Positions 27,842 to 34,781 of a DNA stretch of 34,781 nt are shown here, one piece after another; within the stretch, counting starts at the first letter, position 1; the number at the start of each line of letters is the position of its first letter. The DNA is from Clostridia bacterium (GTDB taxonomy: Bacteria; Bacillota; Clostridia; Christensenellales; Borkfalkiaceae), in assembly GCA_017415505.1 (NCBI GenBank), contig JAFQGG010000023.1, forward strand, positions 1-34,781. Direction: 5' to 3'. The position numbers and the translations under genes were made by a program. The notes under the pieces were generated by a model. That model had not been told where the DNA came from and searched no databases. It saw only the letters and a list, made by a program, of their open reading frames with translations.

Positions 27842-28942
27842 ATGGAAATTTTACTAAAATCGGACAAAACGATAGAGTACTTATCGGGTACGGGTGCTTT
27901 GAACGCAAACGACGTGCTCTATCATAAGTTTACCGTCAAGCTCGAACGCGCGCTCTCCGTGCAAGAATCGCTATGGGTGACGTTCAAACACGCGGAGGCG
28001 TTGGAATACACGCACGATATCCTTATGCACGCGGACGGGAACGCGGGGGAGATTGTTCTGCCTCACGAGGTAACGAGGGTTGCGGGTGCTTGGGAGTTTC
28101 AACTCTTTATACGAAGGTATCACACGGACGCGACGAGGTTTTGGCAAAGCGCGTCGTGGACGGGTGGCTTCGTCGTAACGAACGGTTTGCAAACAGACGA
28201 GGCGGACGCGCCCGTGAACAACGCTTCGATTGGTAGCTTGTATGAGAGTGCGCAGGTTGCGATAACGGGAGCGACGGCGCAAGCGGAAAAGGCGCAGACC
28301 CAAGCGGATCGTGCGGAGGAGATTGCAAACAACCTTGACGGCACGACTACGCCGTCGGGCGGGGCGTACGTGAAGTACGACGAATACGGTGGCGTAAACG
28401 TGAGCGAAACCACGTTTAGTTTGCAGAAATCCCACGCCGCGCCCGTTAGTTGGGTACAAGGGCAAATGGAGTCTTTGAAAACGCTTCTCGACGAGCAAAT
28501 CGGCAAAAAGTTTGATAAAGAGGGCGGAACGGTCGGCGGGAGTGTGACGGTGACGGGGGATTTGACCGTACAGGGCACGACGAGAACGAACGATACGGAA
28601 ACGCTGTCCGTCAAGGATAACGTTATCGTGACGAATGCAGAGGGCGCGGAACTTGCCGATAATTCGGGGCTTGTGATTCGAACGGGAGCAACGACGGCGT
28701 ACGCCGTTGCGTACAATCCCGCGACGGACGGTGTGACGATCGGTGAGGGTACGCTTTCGGAGAACGGAGAGTTTACGTACACGGCAGGCGAAGCGCAGTA
28801 TCTTGCCACGATTGATTGGGGTATGGCGAACGGGAATTTGCCGAAATTCAATCAAACGACGAAGCGTTTGGAGGATAGCGGGATTCCTGCGGACGAGGTT
28901 TTGACCAAGACCGCCGCGCCTAAATTTTGGAGGCTCATATGA
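27842..28942 (+). CDS. Tail fibre/baseplate protein (366 aa)
   Basis: The N-terminal domain (1-125) is beta-rich with LWVTFKHAEALEY and a TRFWQSASWTGGFVVTNG run, as in upper-baseplate proteins. A short coiled coil (TAQAEKAQTQADRAEEIANN) follows, then a collagen-free fibre region with VGGSVTVTGDLTVQGTT, the usual trimeric fibre repeat. The end, GIPADEVLTKTAAPKF, is common in phage fibres. AGGAGG precedes the ATG and the stop overlaps the next gene. Confidence 0.78.
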   Translation: MEILLKSDKTIEYLSGTGALNANDVLYHKFTVKLERALSVQESLWVTFKHAEALEYTHDILMHADGNAGEIVLPHEVTRVAGAWEFQLFIRRYHTDATRFWQSASWTGGFVVTNGLQTDEADAPVNNASIGSLYESAQVAITGATAQAEKAQTQADRAEEIANNLDGTTTPSGGAYVKYDEYGGVNVSETTFSLQKSHAAPVSWVQGQMESLKTLLDEQIGKKFDKEGGTVGGSVTVTGDLTVQGTTRTNDTETLSVKDNVIVTNAEGAELADNSGLVIRTGATTAYAVAYNPATDGVTIGEGTLSENGEFTYTAGEAQYLATIDWGMANGNLPKFNQTTKRLEDSGIPADEVLTKTAAPKFWRLI

Positions 28943-29853
28943 GAAACGTGAGAAACGCTTTCGTAAGAAACAGTAAGAATTTGATTCCGTTTCCGTATTA
29001 TAATACAAAAATGGAAAAAAACGGGCTTACGTTTTCCGTGGACAATGACGGGACGATTATCATTGAAGGAAAACCAACGGCATTGACAAACTTTGAACTT
29101 GTTGACCCTAAAAACTTTGCGCTTTGTAAGGGTGAATATTATGTGTCAATGGACAGTGACGCAGAGAAAAACATACTTCTTATATCAGGTGGCGCAGGTT
29201 CGACCGTGACATATATGCAAAGTAACAGAAAAATAAATATTCAAAGTGACAACACTGTCGTCGGAAATATAGCCTTGCAATTTACAGCTGGAAGTGAGTT
29301 TAAGAAAAATAAAGTGAGGGTGATGCTCAACAAAGGAACGAAGGCGTTGCCGTATGCACCGCCTCACAAGATTTCGCAGGTAAAAGCCTTGGCTGTGGCG
29401 AGGAATCCAGCGAATTTGATTAAGCCACCGTATTATAGTTATGGCTCAATGACGGGCGGTGGATTAACTTTTGATTATAGAGCAGACGGAAGTATTGGAA
29501 TCAAAGGGACGGTTACATCGGTTTATGGAAGAAGATTAATATCTAATGGGATTAACTTTTTGCAAATCGGTAAAAAATATACTTTGTCTTTGAGAATAGA
29601 GGGAAAGGGGTTGCCGAATGAATTATATTCAAGAATAGAACTTAACAATTATTCGGGTACGCTTCTAACAAGGGGCGGTGACGCAACTTTTGAATTGAAG
29701 GGGGCTACAACGAAAACGGGGCACGTCGGTATTGAGTTCGCGGTTATTGGCGCAGAAATAGATTGCGTTGTTTATCCCATGCTGAACGAGGGCGAAACCG
29801 CCGAACCTTATTTCAAAATGCAAAAATTCAAAATTGATTGCAAGGAGGTATAA
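28939..29853 (+). CDS. Tail fibre accessory protein with two similar domains (304 aa)
   Basis: Two repeated domains (about 13-145 and 150-295). Each starts NLIxxPYY, continues GLTF...DGxIxIxG and ends in an N-KV-ML/YPMLNEG...PYxPP/PYFKM strand. This jelly-roll-like pattern is common in carbohydrate-binding modules of phage fibres, so receptor contact is likely. TTGGAGG lies upstream, and the ATG overlaps the preceding stop. The first domain is more AT-rich than the rest of the module. Confidence 0.7.
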   Translation: MRNVRNAFVRNSKNLIPFPYYNTKMEKNGLTFSVDNDGTIIIEGKPTALTNFELVDPKNFALCKGEYYVSMDSDAEKNILLISGGAGSTVTYMQSNRKINIQSDNTVVGNIALQFTAGSEFKKNKVRVMLNKGTKALPYAPPHKISQVKALAVARNPANLIKPPYYSYGSMTGGGLTFDYRADGSIGIKGTVTSVYGRRLISNGINFLQIGKKYTLSLRIEGKGLPNELYSRIELNNYSGTLLTRGGDATFELKGATTKTGHVGIEFAVIGAEIDCVVYPMLNEGETAEPYFKMQKFKIDCKEV

Positions 29854-29858
29854 AACGT

Positions 29859-30614
29859 ATGGCAAATTTATTTGAAGGCGTCGCGCTTATGAGTAAGGAA
29901 CAGCTCGAATCGGCGCGATCAAGCGGAAGCGTTACCGTAGCCGGGGAAACCGTACCGTTCAACGATTCCGTGTTATATCTTACCGAAGACGAGGGGGTGG
30001 CGGTAGTGAGCGACGGCGAATCGACGTTCCCCACTACCATGAAAGCGGAAACGTTTCAAACGCTTATGCGGATTACAGCGGATGGGTATACGGGTGCGTT
30101 CGTAACCGCGTACGATTCTACGGGTAAGCTGTTGCGCTCGATTCCCGTTTCCATCAACTATGCCGAGTCAAAAATCTACGCGTTTTACGACGGCTCGCAT
30201 TACGAGTACCGTCTTTCGGGTGGAGTGGTTTCCGTTGAAATATCCCTACTGAAAAGCGGTGCGGCGTTTCGCTGGCATACCGTAAATATAATGTACGGAG
30301 ATTTTTTTTTGTTTTTCTCGTATGGCGGAGTGGAATTAAACGGCGATACGATCAAGGACGTGTGCGGTGCATTGACGGGTCTTGGGTGCTACGTGGAAAA
30401 TGCGGCTTTTGCCCCGGAAGCGTATTATCCCGCGACGGGAGAATATTTTACGGTGGAGTACGGCGTGTATCATATCATAGGCGTTTATGGGTGTATTGAA
30501 AACGAATCAATCTTTGCGGTAGTATCCAGTACTATGGACGGCAGTGGTAGTGCAGCTGTGTTCGAAATAACCGAGGGGACCGTTAAAGTTGTCTACGGTT
30601 CGCTTCGTTCATAA
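29859..30614 (+). CDS. Hypothetical tail-region protein (251 aa)
   Basis: Not recognised. The N-terminal 70 residues (LEGVALMSKEQLESARSSGS-like, then TVAGETVPFNDSVLYLTEDE) look like a small attachment domain. The rest is beta-rich with many aromatic residues. The start at 29859 has AAGGAGG upstream. It is co-directional with the fibre genes and probably part of the adsorption apparatus. Confidence 0.6.
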   Translation: MANLFEGVALMSKEQLESARSSGSVTVAGETVPFNDSVLYLTEDEGVAVVSDGESTFPTTMKAETFQTLMRITADGYTGAFVTAYDSTGKLLRSIPVSINYAESKIYAFYDGSHYEYRLSGGVVSVEISLLKSGAAFRWHTVNIMYGDFFLFFSYGGVELNGDTIKDVCGALTGLGCYVENAAFAPEAYYPATGEYFTVEYGVYHIIGVYGCIENESIFAVVSSTMDGSGSAAVFEITEGTVKVVYGSLRS

Positions 30615-30623
30615 GGAGAGAAT

Positions 30624-31079
30624 ATGAAAAGAGTATTAACGGTAAAAGATAGGACGGGTACGTTTGATATCCCGTCCTTTTTAATGACGGAAAACGACAG
30701 CTTGCAGATCAAACTTGAAATCAAGAACGAACTTCGGCTCGGTCGTTTTCGATTGGTTGTACGGCATGGAGAGCAAAAAAAGGCGTTTACGCTTTCTCAA
30801 AACGAAACGATTGAGCTTTGCTCGGGGTGGCTTTCAAAGAGTACGGAAAATCTCGAATTTTCGCTCGTATATTTGAACGTAACGGAAACAGCGGTATTGA
30901 AAGACGATTATATGATCGAGCCGTTGAAAATGGAATCTATAAACGGGAATTTTGCGTTCACGGCGTTGTTGCAGGAGATTGAGGCTCAACAAAACGAACA
31001 AGAACGACGAATTGTCGCGTTGGAAGAAAAAATAAAGGAGTATGAAAACGAGGGTGTGCCCCTCGTTTTCGAAGAATAA
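30624..31079 (+). CDS. Small fibre/baseplate protein with coiled-coil tail (151 aa)
   Basis: The N-terminal domain (1-105, RVLTVKDRTGTFDIPSFLMT) is beta-rich, like BppU-type N-termini. A C-terminal helix with heptads (LLQEIEAQQNEQERRIVALE EKIKEYE) should trimerise. ATAAGGAG precedes the ATG. Likely a linker between baseplate and fibre. Confidence 0.6.
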   Translation: MKRVLTVKDRTGTFDIPSFLMTENDSLQIKLEIKNELRLGRFRLVVRHGEQKKAFTLSQNETIELCSGWLSKSTENLEFSLVYLNVTETAVLKDDYMIEPLKMESINGNFAFTALLQEIEAQQNEQERRIVALEEKIKEYENEGVPLVFEE

Positions 31080-31094
31080 AAAAGGAGAATGATC

Positions 31095-31733
31095 ATGAAA
31101 GGTATTATTAAAAAAGTGGCGGTGTTGACTGCGACGGTTGCTATGAGCGTGGGTTTTGCGTTCGCACCGATAAAGGCGGGGGCGGAATCGAGCGTGGAAA
31201 ATCACGAAATTACAAGCGAGGAGCGAAGCGATACGTTCGACGATTTTCTTGCGTGGACGGAAGAGGAGGCAGAGAAATACGGTTACGGTGACGAGTATGG
31301 CGCGGCGATTGAGGCAATCAAAACGGCGGCGACGCAAAAGCAAGTGACGATTTCCACGATAGCCTCGGCGATACTTGCGGCCGCCGTTCTCGCTTTTATA
31401 ATCGTGCAAAAGGTGAAGGATGTTAAGTATAAAAGATCGGTAGCGGGGCTTTCGAAAAGCGTCGAAAATCTCGTGACGGGAACGAATAGCTTGATAGACG
31501 AAACGAACGCGAACGGAAAAACGGGCACGGAAACGAAGGCGAAAACGGCGAAAATTGAAAAGGAAGAAAAGAAGATAGAACGCGCGCTTGCTTTGTTTAT
31601 ATCCGCCTTTTTGCGCTTTACCGACGGGGTGAAGCTGGGCGACAATAAGAAGCAAGAGGTGCAGACAAGCTGTCTTGCGGCGTTGAGGGAAATCGGAGAA
31701 AGAGGCGACGGGAATGAAGATAACGAAAAGTAA
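31095..31733 (+). CDS. Secreted or membrane-anchored late protein (212 aa)
   Basis: A clear Sec signal: basic MKGIIKK, hydrophobic core, and an AGA cleavage-like site near residue 30. An acidic segment follows (DFLAWTEEEAEKYGYGDEYG), then one TM segment (about 92-112) and a lysine/glutamate-rich cytoplasmic tail. No lysin motif is present. The ATG at 31095 has AAAGGAG seven bases upstream. Position after the fibres suggests a lysis-module role, with a host-envelope function also possible. Confidence 0.6.
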   Translation: MKGIIKKVAVLTATVAMSVGFAFAPIKAGAESSVENHEITSEERSDTFDDFLAWTEEEAEKYGYGDEYGAAIEAIKTAATQKQVTISTIASAILAAAVLAFIIVQKVKDVKYKRSVAGLSKSVENLVTGTNSLIDETNANGKTGTETKAKTAKIEKEEKKIERALALFISAFLRFTDGVKLGDNKKQEVQTSCLAALREIGERGDGNEDNEK

Positions 31734-32130
31734 AGAATGGTATCGTCGCGCGTATTGGATTGTTTACGTGTCGGCGTGGATGGCGTGCATATTACCCACG
31801 CTGGTGGCGGGTATCTCCAATTTGCCGTTAATTGCGACGAAAAATGCGGAGAGCACGCTGTCGGGTAGCTTTACCGTATGCTTGGTAATGTGCATTTATC
31901 CGATATATAAAGGCTTGGTGGCGCTCTTCAAATCCCCGTCTGCACCCGTAATCATGTGGATATTGTTTATATTAAGTTTCCTTTTGCATAAACTCGCGGA
32001 AAGTGCGTTGTTTGCCATGGTGATCGTGTTTGGCGTTGCCGCCGTAGGGAATACGATCGGTGCAATTCTATTCTTCGTTGCCAAAATTTTCAAGCAAAAA
32101 TATATGTTTTTCGACGGGGGTGAAGTATGA
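31714..32130 (+). CDS. Holin-like membrane protein (138 aa)
   Basis: Four hydrophobic segments (about 14-34, 49-67, 77-92, 98-122) with short loops, a basic start (KITKSKEWYRR) and a lysine-rich turn near the end. Size and place are those of a phage holin, but the family was not identified. It overlaps both neighbours by about 20 and 4 bases, so three membrane proteins are coupled. Confidence 0.6.
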   Translation: MKITKSKEWYRRAYWIVYVSAWMACILPTLVAGISNLPLIATKNAESTLSGSFTVCLVMCIYPIYKGLVALFKSPSAPVIMWILFILSFLLHKLAESALFAMVIVFGVAAVGNTIGAILFFVAKIFKQKYMFFDGGEV

Positions 32131-33032
32131 GCGTATCGCACGTAACGCAACCGGGCTCTGCGTCGAACGTAACCGTGATTCATAAGACGGTTGAACCGAA
32201 AAAAATCACGAAAGAATCGCTCGTGAACGGCGTGATCGTCGCGATTGTCGTCCTTTTGCTTGCAGGAATTCTCGCTTCTTATTTCGTGAAAAACTTGCCC
32301 GACGTCTTCGTGGATATTGCCGATATATCCAAGCAGGCGTTGTGGGTGTTCGTCGGTGGCTGCGCCATAGGCGAGCTACTCAGAATCGTCTTTATCAATA
32401 AGGCGCACGTTTCCGAGGAATATGTGACCGCGAAAGCGGAAGCGGAGAGTGCACTAAAAAAAATCGTGGACGAGGGCAAGGCGGATAAAATCGAAGCGTA
32501 TTGCGCGGAATACGCGCAATGCTTGTACGAGGAGAATCAAAGACTTGCGTTAGCAGGAAGTAACGTTTCATACGAAACGTTCAAGAGTAAATACGTTGCT
32601 TTGAACAAAAGGGAGCTCGTCGCGAAATATCCGGACGAGAATCTTTCCAAATCGCAGTTGAAGGCGATCGGACGCGCGAACGCAGTGAAAAAGGAACGCT
32701 ACGATCCTGAGTTTTTGATGGTGACGGGCGACGGCGCGTATCAAAACGTACCGTCGAAACGGTATAATGCGCGGGCAAGAAAGACGACGAATACAATCGT
32801 TTCCGCCGCGCTTGGTGCGGTAGGCTCCTTTTTCGGTATCTCCTTTGCCTACGAATTGGTATTCGAGTTTTCGCGGGAGATACTTGTCGCTGCGTTGATA
32901 AAGATCGTATTGCTCGCGTTGACGGTAACGTTAAAGCTTATTTTTGCAAATTCGTTGGTGTTTGATACGGAAATTGGACGTTTCGAATTGCAAAAGGCGG
33001 AAGCAAATGCGTATTTACGGTGGTATAAATAA
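32127..33032 (+). CDS. Membrane protein of the late module (301 aa)
   Basis: TM segments lie at about 32-54 and 68-88, then a helical cytoplasmic domain (AESALKKIVDEGKADKIEAY... RELVAKYPDENLSKSQLKAI) and two or three TM segments (about 222-280). No enzymatic motif is visible. It closes the late operon before a terminator. With the two preceding genes it may form an alternative lysis or membrane complex, since no endolysin is seen. Confidence 0.55.
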   Translation: MSVSHVTQPGSASNVTVIHKTVEPKKITKESLVNGVIVAIVVLLLAGILASYFVKNLPDVFVDIADISKQALWVFVGGCAIGELLRIVFINKAHVSEEYVTAKAEAESALKKIVDEGKADKIEAYCAEYAQCLYEENQRLALAGSNVSYETFKSKYVALNKRELVAKYPDENLSKSQLKAIGRANAVKKERYDPEFLMVTGDGAYQNVPSKRYNARARKTTNTIVSAALGAVGSFFGISFAYELVFEFSREILVAALIKIVLLALTVTLKLIFANSLVFDTEIGRFELQKAEANAYLRWYK

Positions 33033-33050
33033 AAGCTTGATAACGAATAA

Positions 33051-33080
33051 AAAGCCGCGCGTTTTGCGTGGCTTTTTTTT
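33051..33080 (+). terminator. Terminator ending the late operon
   Basis: AAAGCC-G-CGC (33051-33060) pairs with GCG-T-GGCTTT (33066-33075), followed by T5 more. Confidence 0.88.
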
Positions 33081-33129
33081 GTGCGATAACGGCAAATTGG
33101 TTTTTTTTGAAAAATGTTCTAATAATTCC

Positions 33130-33159
33130 TTGACAAAAGCCCGTTTTACTTGTTATACT
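33130..33159 (+). promoter_or_regulatory. Promoter of the toxSAS-Panacea operon
   Basis: TTGACA (33130-33135), 18 bases, TATACT (33154-33159). Confidence 0.82.
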
Positions 33160-33189
33160 AAAAATAAAGAGTGGAGAAAAAACAACGCT

Positions 33190-33798
33190 ATGCAAAAGTT
33201 TTTTGGGCTGGACAGGTTAATAGGAACGTTGGAGGAAAATCATCGTTTTATTAGTGATTGTTGGGCGAAATATAGTGGCGCGCCGAAAATTAATTTGGCG
33301 AAAAAATTGGTAATAGACGTCGTGGATTTGAAACGAAACCCTGAATTAATGACAACGATACTGCAATATCGAGCGTATTTATTTGAAATTGTTACGGAGT
33401 TGAGTTTGCATTTGGCGGAAAGGGGCTTTGATTCGAGGATTAAGAATCAAAACTCTATTGAAAACAAATTGCAAACTTATACCAAAAAGAAAGAAAAAGG
33501 AAAAATTCCCTTGTATAAGTGTTTGAACGATTTGTACGGCGCACGTTTTTTGGCAAGCGGGTTTACGATAGACGAAGTTTATCGTCACGTAAAAGAGTCG
33601 TATCCGCATTTGAGAGTAATGGATGCAACGAAGGATGAGTATAAAGCCGTTCACGTGTATTTTCAGGGTGGGAACTATAACTTTCCTTGGGAACTACAAG
33701 TTTGGCGAGCCGAAGATGAACAGGCAAACAAGGAGTCGCATAGGAAGTATAAGCAAGAATATACTAAATGGGAAAAAGAAACAACGGAGGAGGTTTGA
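33190..33798 (+). CDS. toxSAS-type RelA/SpoT-like synthetase toxin (202 aa)
   Basis: A small RelA/SpoT nucleotidyltransferase domain fills residues 75-185. The substrate loop R83-IK-NQNSIENK93, LNDLYGAR119, DEYKAVH155 with FQGGNYNFPWELQ170, and HRKYK (184-188) match the RSH synthetase motifs RxKxxxSxxxK, D..G.R, YR..H and E.Q. Toxic small alarmone synthetases either pyrophosphorylate tRNA CCA ends or make (pp)pApp, stopping growth. There is no hydrolase or regulatory domain. It is encoded first in an operon with a Panacea antitoxin and is likely an abortive-infection system of the prophage. Which toxic reaction it performs cannot be read from sequence. Confidence 0.82.
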   Translation: MQKFFGLDRLIGTLEENHRFISDCWAKYSGAPKINLAKKLVIDVVDLKRNPELMTTILQYRAYLFEIVTELSLHLAERGFDSRIKNQNSIENKLQTYTKKKEKGKIPLYKCLNDLYGARFLASGFTIDEVYRHVKESYPHLRVMDATKDEYKAVHVYFQGGNYNFPWELQVWRAEDEQANKESHRKYKQEYTKWEKETTEEV

Positions 33799-33800
33799 TT

Positions 33801-34559
33801 GTGATCACGCATTATATTATTTTGAGTAGCGCGTATTCGCAGGGAGAACGGATTGCGCTTGATTTTCCCGATATAATCACTTCGAGAGCACAAGAAATTA
33901 TTGAGGTTTTGAAGCAAATCAAAAACGAATGTGGCAATGACGTTCCTCTATCTACGCATTGTATCGAAACGGACGGGATTGAATGGGAAAGTGTAGAAAG
34001 AGAAGACGCGTTTTTTAGGGGGGTTCTTTTGATAGAATCCGTTTCCGAGTTTATTCGTTTGATAAAAAGAGATCGTGTATTGACGGGCTTGGACGTAGCA
34101 AAATATATTTTGACCGTACAGCCTTGTACCCATTTGAAGTTGGAAAAGCTGGTGTATTTGTGTTATGCGGAATACCTTTGCGCAACTGGCGGTAAGGGGC
34201 GTTTGTTTGAAGATGAGATTTATGCGTATCGATACGGACCTGTGACAAAAACCGTTTATGTAGCATTCAAGGGGTATGGATATGATGTGATAACGCCACA
34301 GGAAGCGGTGGGAGACAATAAAACGTTTACCCGTAAAAACGAGTCTTCCGCAAAAAGTCGCATTATGTTTTCGGATAACGGTTTGAAAAAGTTGGAAACC
34401 ATCGCCGCGACGTTGTTGCGGTACGGAAAACGTTCCGCTGGCGAGTTGATTGACGTCACCCATAGGGAAGGCTCGCCTTGGAGTCGCTATGACAGTAATA
34501 AGGCAGACGAAATAATAAAAGACGAGGATATTCTCGCTTTTCACTGCAACGAAAAATAA
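33801..34559 (+). CDS. Panacea-domain (DUF4065) antitoxin (252 aa)
   Basis: Residues 95-235 are a Panacea domain: TGLDVAKYILTVQPCTHLKL EKLVYLCYAEYL, then EDEIYAYRYGPVTKTVYVAF and a helical end with the WSRYDSNKADEIIKDEDI run. This matches the DUF4065/SocA group whose members neutralise many toxins, including toxSAS. The first ~90 residues are a distinct domain that may set partner specificity. The start is a GTG with GGAGGAGG seven bases upstream, two bases after the toxin stop. Neutralisation by direct binding is inferred from the family. Confidence 0.85.
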   Translation: MITHYIILSSAYSQGERIALDFPDIITSRAQEIIEVLKQIKNECGNDVPLSTHCIETDGIEWESVEREDAFFRGVLLIESVSEFIRLIKRDRVLTGLDVAKYILTVQPCTHLKLEKLVYLCYAEYLCATGGKGRLFEDEIYAYRYGPVTKTVYVAFKGYGYDVITPQEAVGDNKTFTRKNESSAKSRIMFSDNGLKKLETIAATLLRYGKRSAGELIDVTHREGSPWSRYDSNKADEIIKDEDILAFHCNEK

Positions 34560-34563
34560 AAGA

Positions 34564-34593
34564 AACGACGGGTCTATCTATCCCGTCGTTTTT
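34564..34593 (+). terminator. Terminator of the toxin-antitoxin operon
   Basis: AACGACGGG (34564-34572) pairs with CCCGTCGTT (34582-34590), followed by T3 and C. Confidence 0.85.
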
Positions 34594-34601
34594 CTTGTAT
34601 A

Positions 34602-34656
34602 ACGTAATTCCGTTTTTCGGAATTACGTAAGAAAACCACGCGATAGTCGCGTGGTT
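34602..34656. repeat. Two adjacent perfect hairpins
   Basis: ACGTAATTCCG/CGGAATTACGT with a T5 loop (34602-34628), then AACCACGCGA/TCGCGTGGTT with loop TAG (34634-34656). Neither has a following T run, so they are not simple terminators. Confidence 0.7.
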
Positions 34657-34677
34657 CGGTGTAGGTTTACCGATGAG

Positions 34678-34706
34678 TTGAAATAAAAGCTCCGATTTAG
34701 TATAAT
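34678..34706 (+). promoter_or_regulatory. Promoter of the truncated last gene
   Basis: TTGAAA (34678-34683), 17 bases, TATAAT (34701-34706). Confidence 0.8.
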
Positions 34707-34759
34707 GTAATTGCGACCTGCCAGTTGCAAAAACAAAATAAAAAATCGGAGGATAAAAA

Positions 34760-34781
34760 ATGTCGGAAACATTTAATACCA
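34760..34781 (+). CDS. Start of a gene cut by the window end
   Basis: An ATG with TCGGAGG about eight bases upstream and a promoter 54 bases back opens MSETFNT before the window ends. Too short to identify; whether it is host or prophage is unknown. Confidence 0.6.

Noticed and set aside
27971-29008. Long minus-strand open frame opposite the tail fibre genes
   Set aside because: Arginine-rich shadow of the plus-strand fibre gene with no binding site.
42-34725. Inverted copies of ACTGGCAGGTC at 42-52 and GACCTGCCAGT at 34715-34725
   Set aside because: An 11-mer in inverted orientation cannot be an attL/attR pair, and one chance match of this length in 35 kb is plausible.

Overview
The window looks like chromosome of an uncultured clostridial Bacillota (Firmicutes) carrying an integrated prophage. 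This is inferred from consensus TTGACA/TATAAT promoters, strong AGGAGG-type ribosome binding sites, GTG and TTG starts, many Rho-independent terminators, and phage protein families typical of Clostridia. No host gene here fixes the genus.

Layout. 1-3.4 kb is host-like: a hairpin-rich stretch, two hypothetical or YjdF-like membrane proteins, a small zinc-ribbon protein with a leaderless-type promoter, a small membrane protein, tRNA-Ala(GGC) and tRNA-Val(CAC). At 3.5-4.7 kb a tyrosine integrase points at tRNA-Val. It is followed by a CI-like repressor and a divergent promoter/operator region. 5.4-12.7 kb holds the early genes: small HTH proteins, a double-OB SSB, YopX, a Sak3/DUF1071 annealing protein, a replication initiator with internal iterons, and an ArpU/RinA-like activator. 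A candidate small RNA (9.70-9.77 kb) lies antisense in this region. 12.9-24.1 kb holds packaging and head genes: TerS-TerL fusion, portal, MuF-type minor capsid protein, scaffold, major capsid and connectors. 25.8-31.1 kb holds tail and fibre genes. 31.1-33.0 kb encodes three membrane proteins of lysis-like position. A toxSAS-Panacea toxin-antitoxin pair closes the element (33.1-34.6 kb), and the first codons of another gene end the window. No attR copy of the tRNA 3' end was seen, so the right boundary is unknown.

Two regions stand out. First, the MuF capsid protein ends in a colicin-D-like toxin domain followed by an overlapping immunity gene. Then comes an orphan second toxin tip that still carries the MuF linker but has no start, its own immunity gene, and a third Lsm-like putative immunity gene. 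Each immunity gene has a TTGACA-17-TATAMW promoter. Two of these promoters are embedded inside the toxin reading frames, and the toxin sequence downstream of each contains no methionine. A lysogen could therefore make immunity constitutively without making toxin.

Second, a tail gene is split by about 1.7 kb of antisense DNA. It holds four tandem 40-41 aa single-TM peptides under a consensus promoter, and two TM/coiled-coil proteins. One of the latter contains a C15 tract; both sit behind promoters carried on a 139-bp direct repeat. This looks like a growing lysogenic-conversion (moron) island.

No tape-measure protein and no endolysin could be recognised, so virion type and lysis mechanism remain open.
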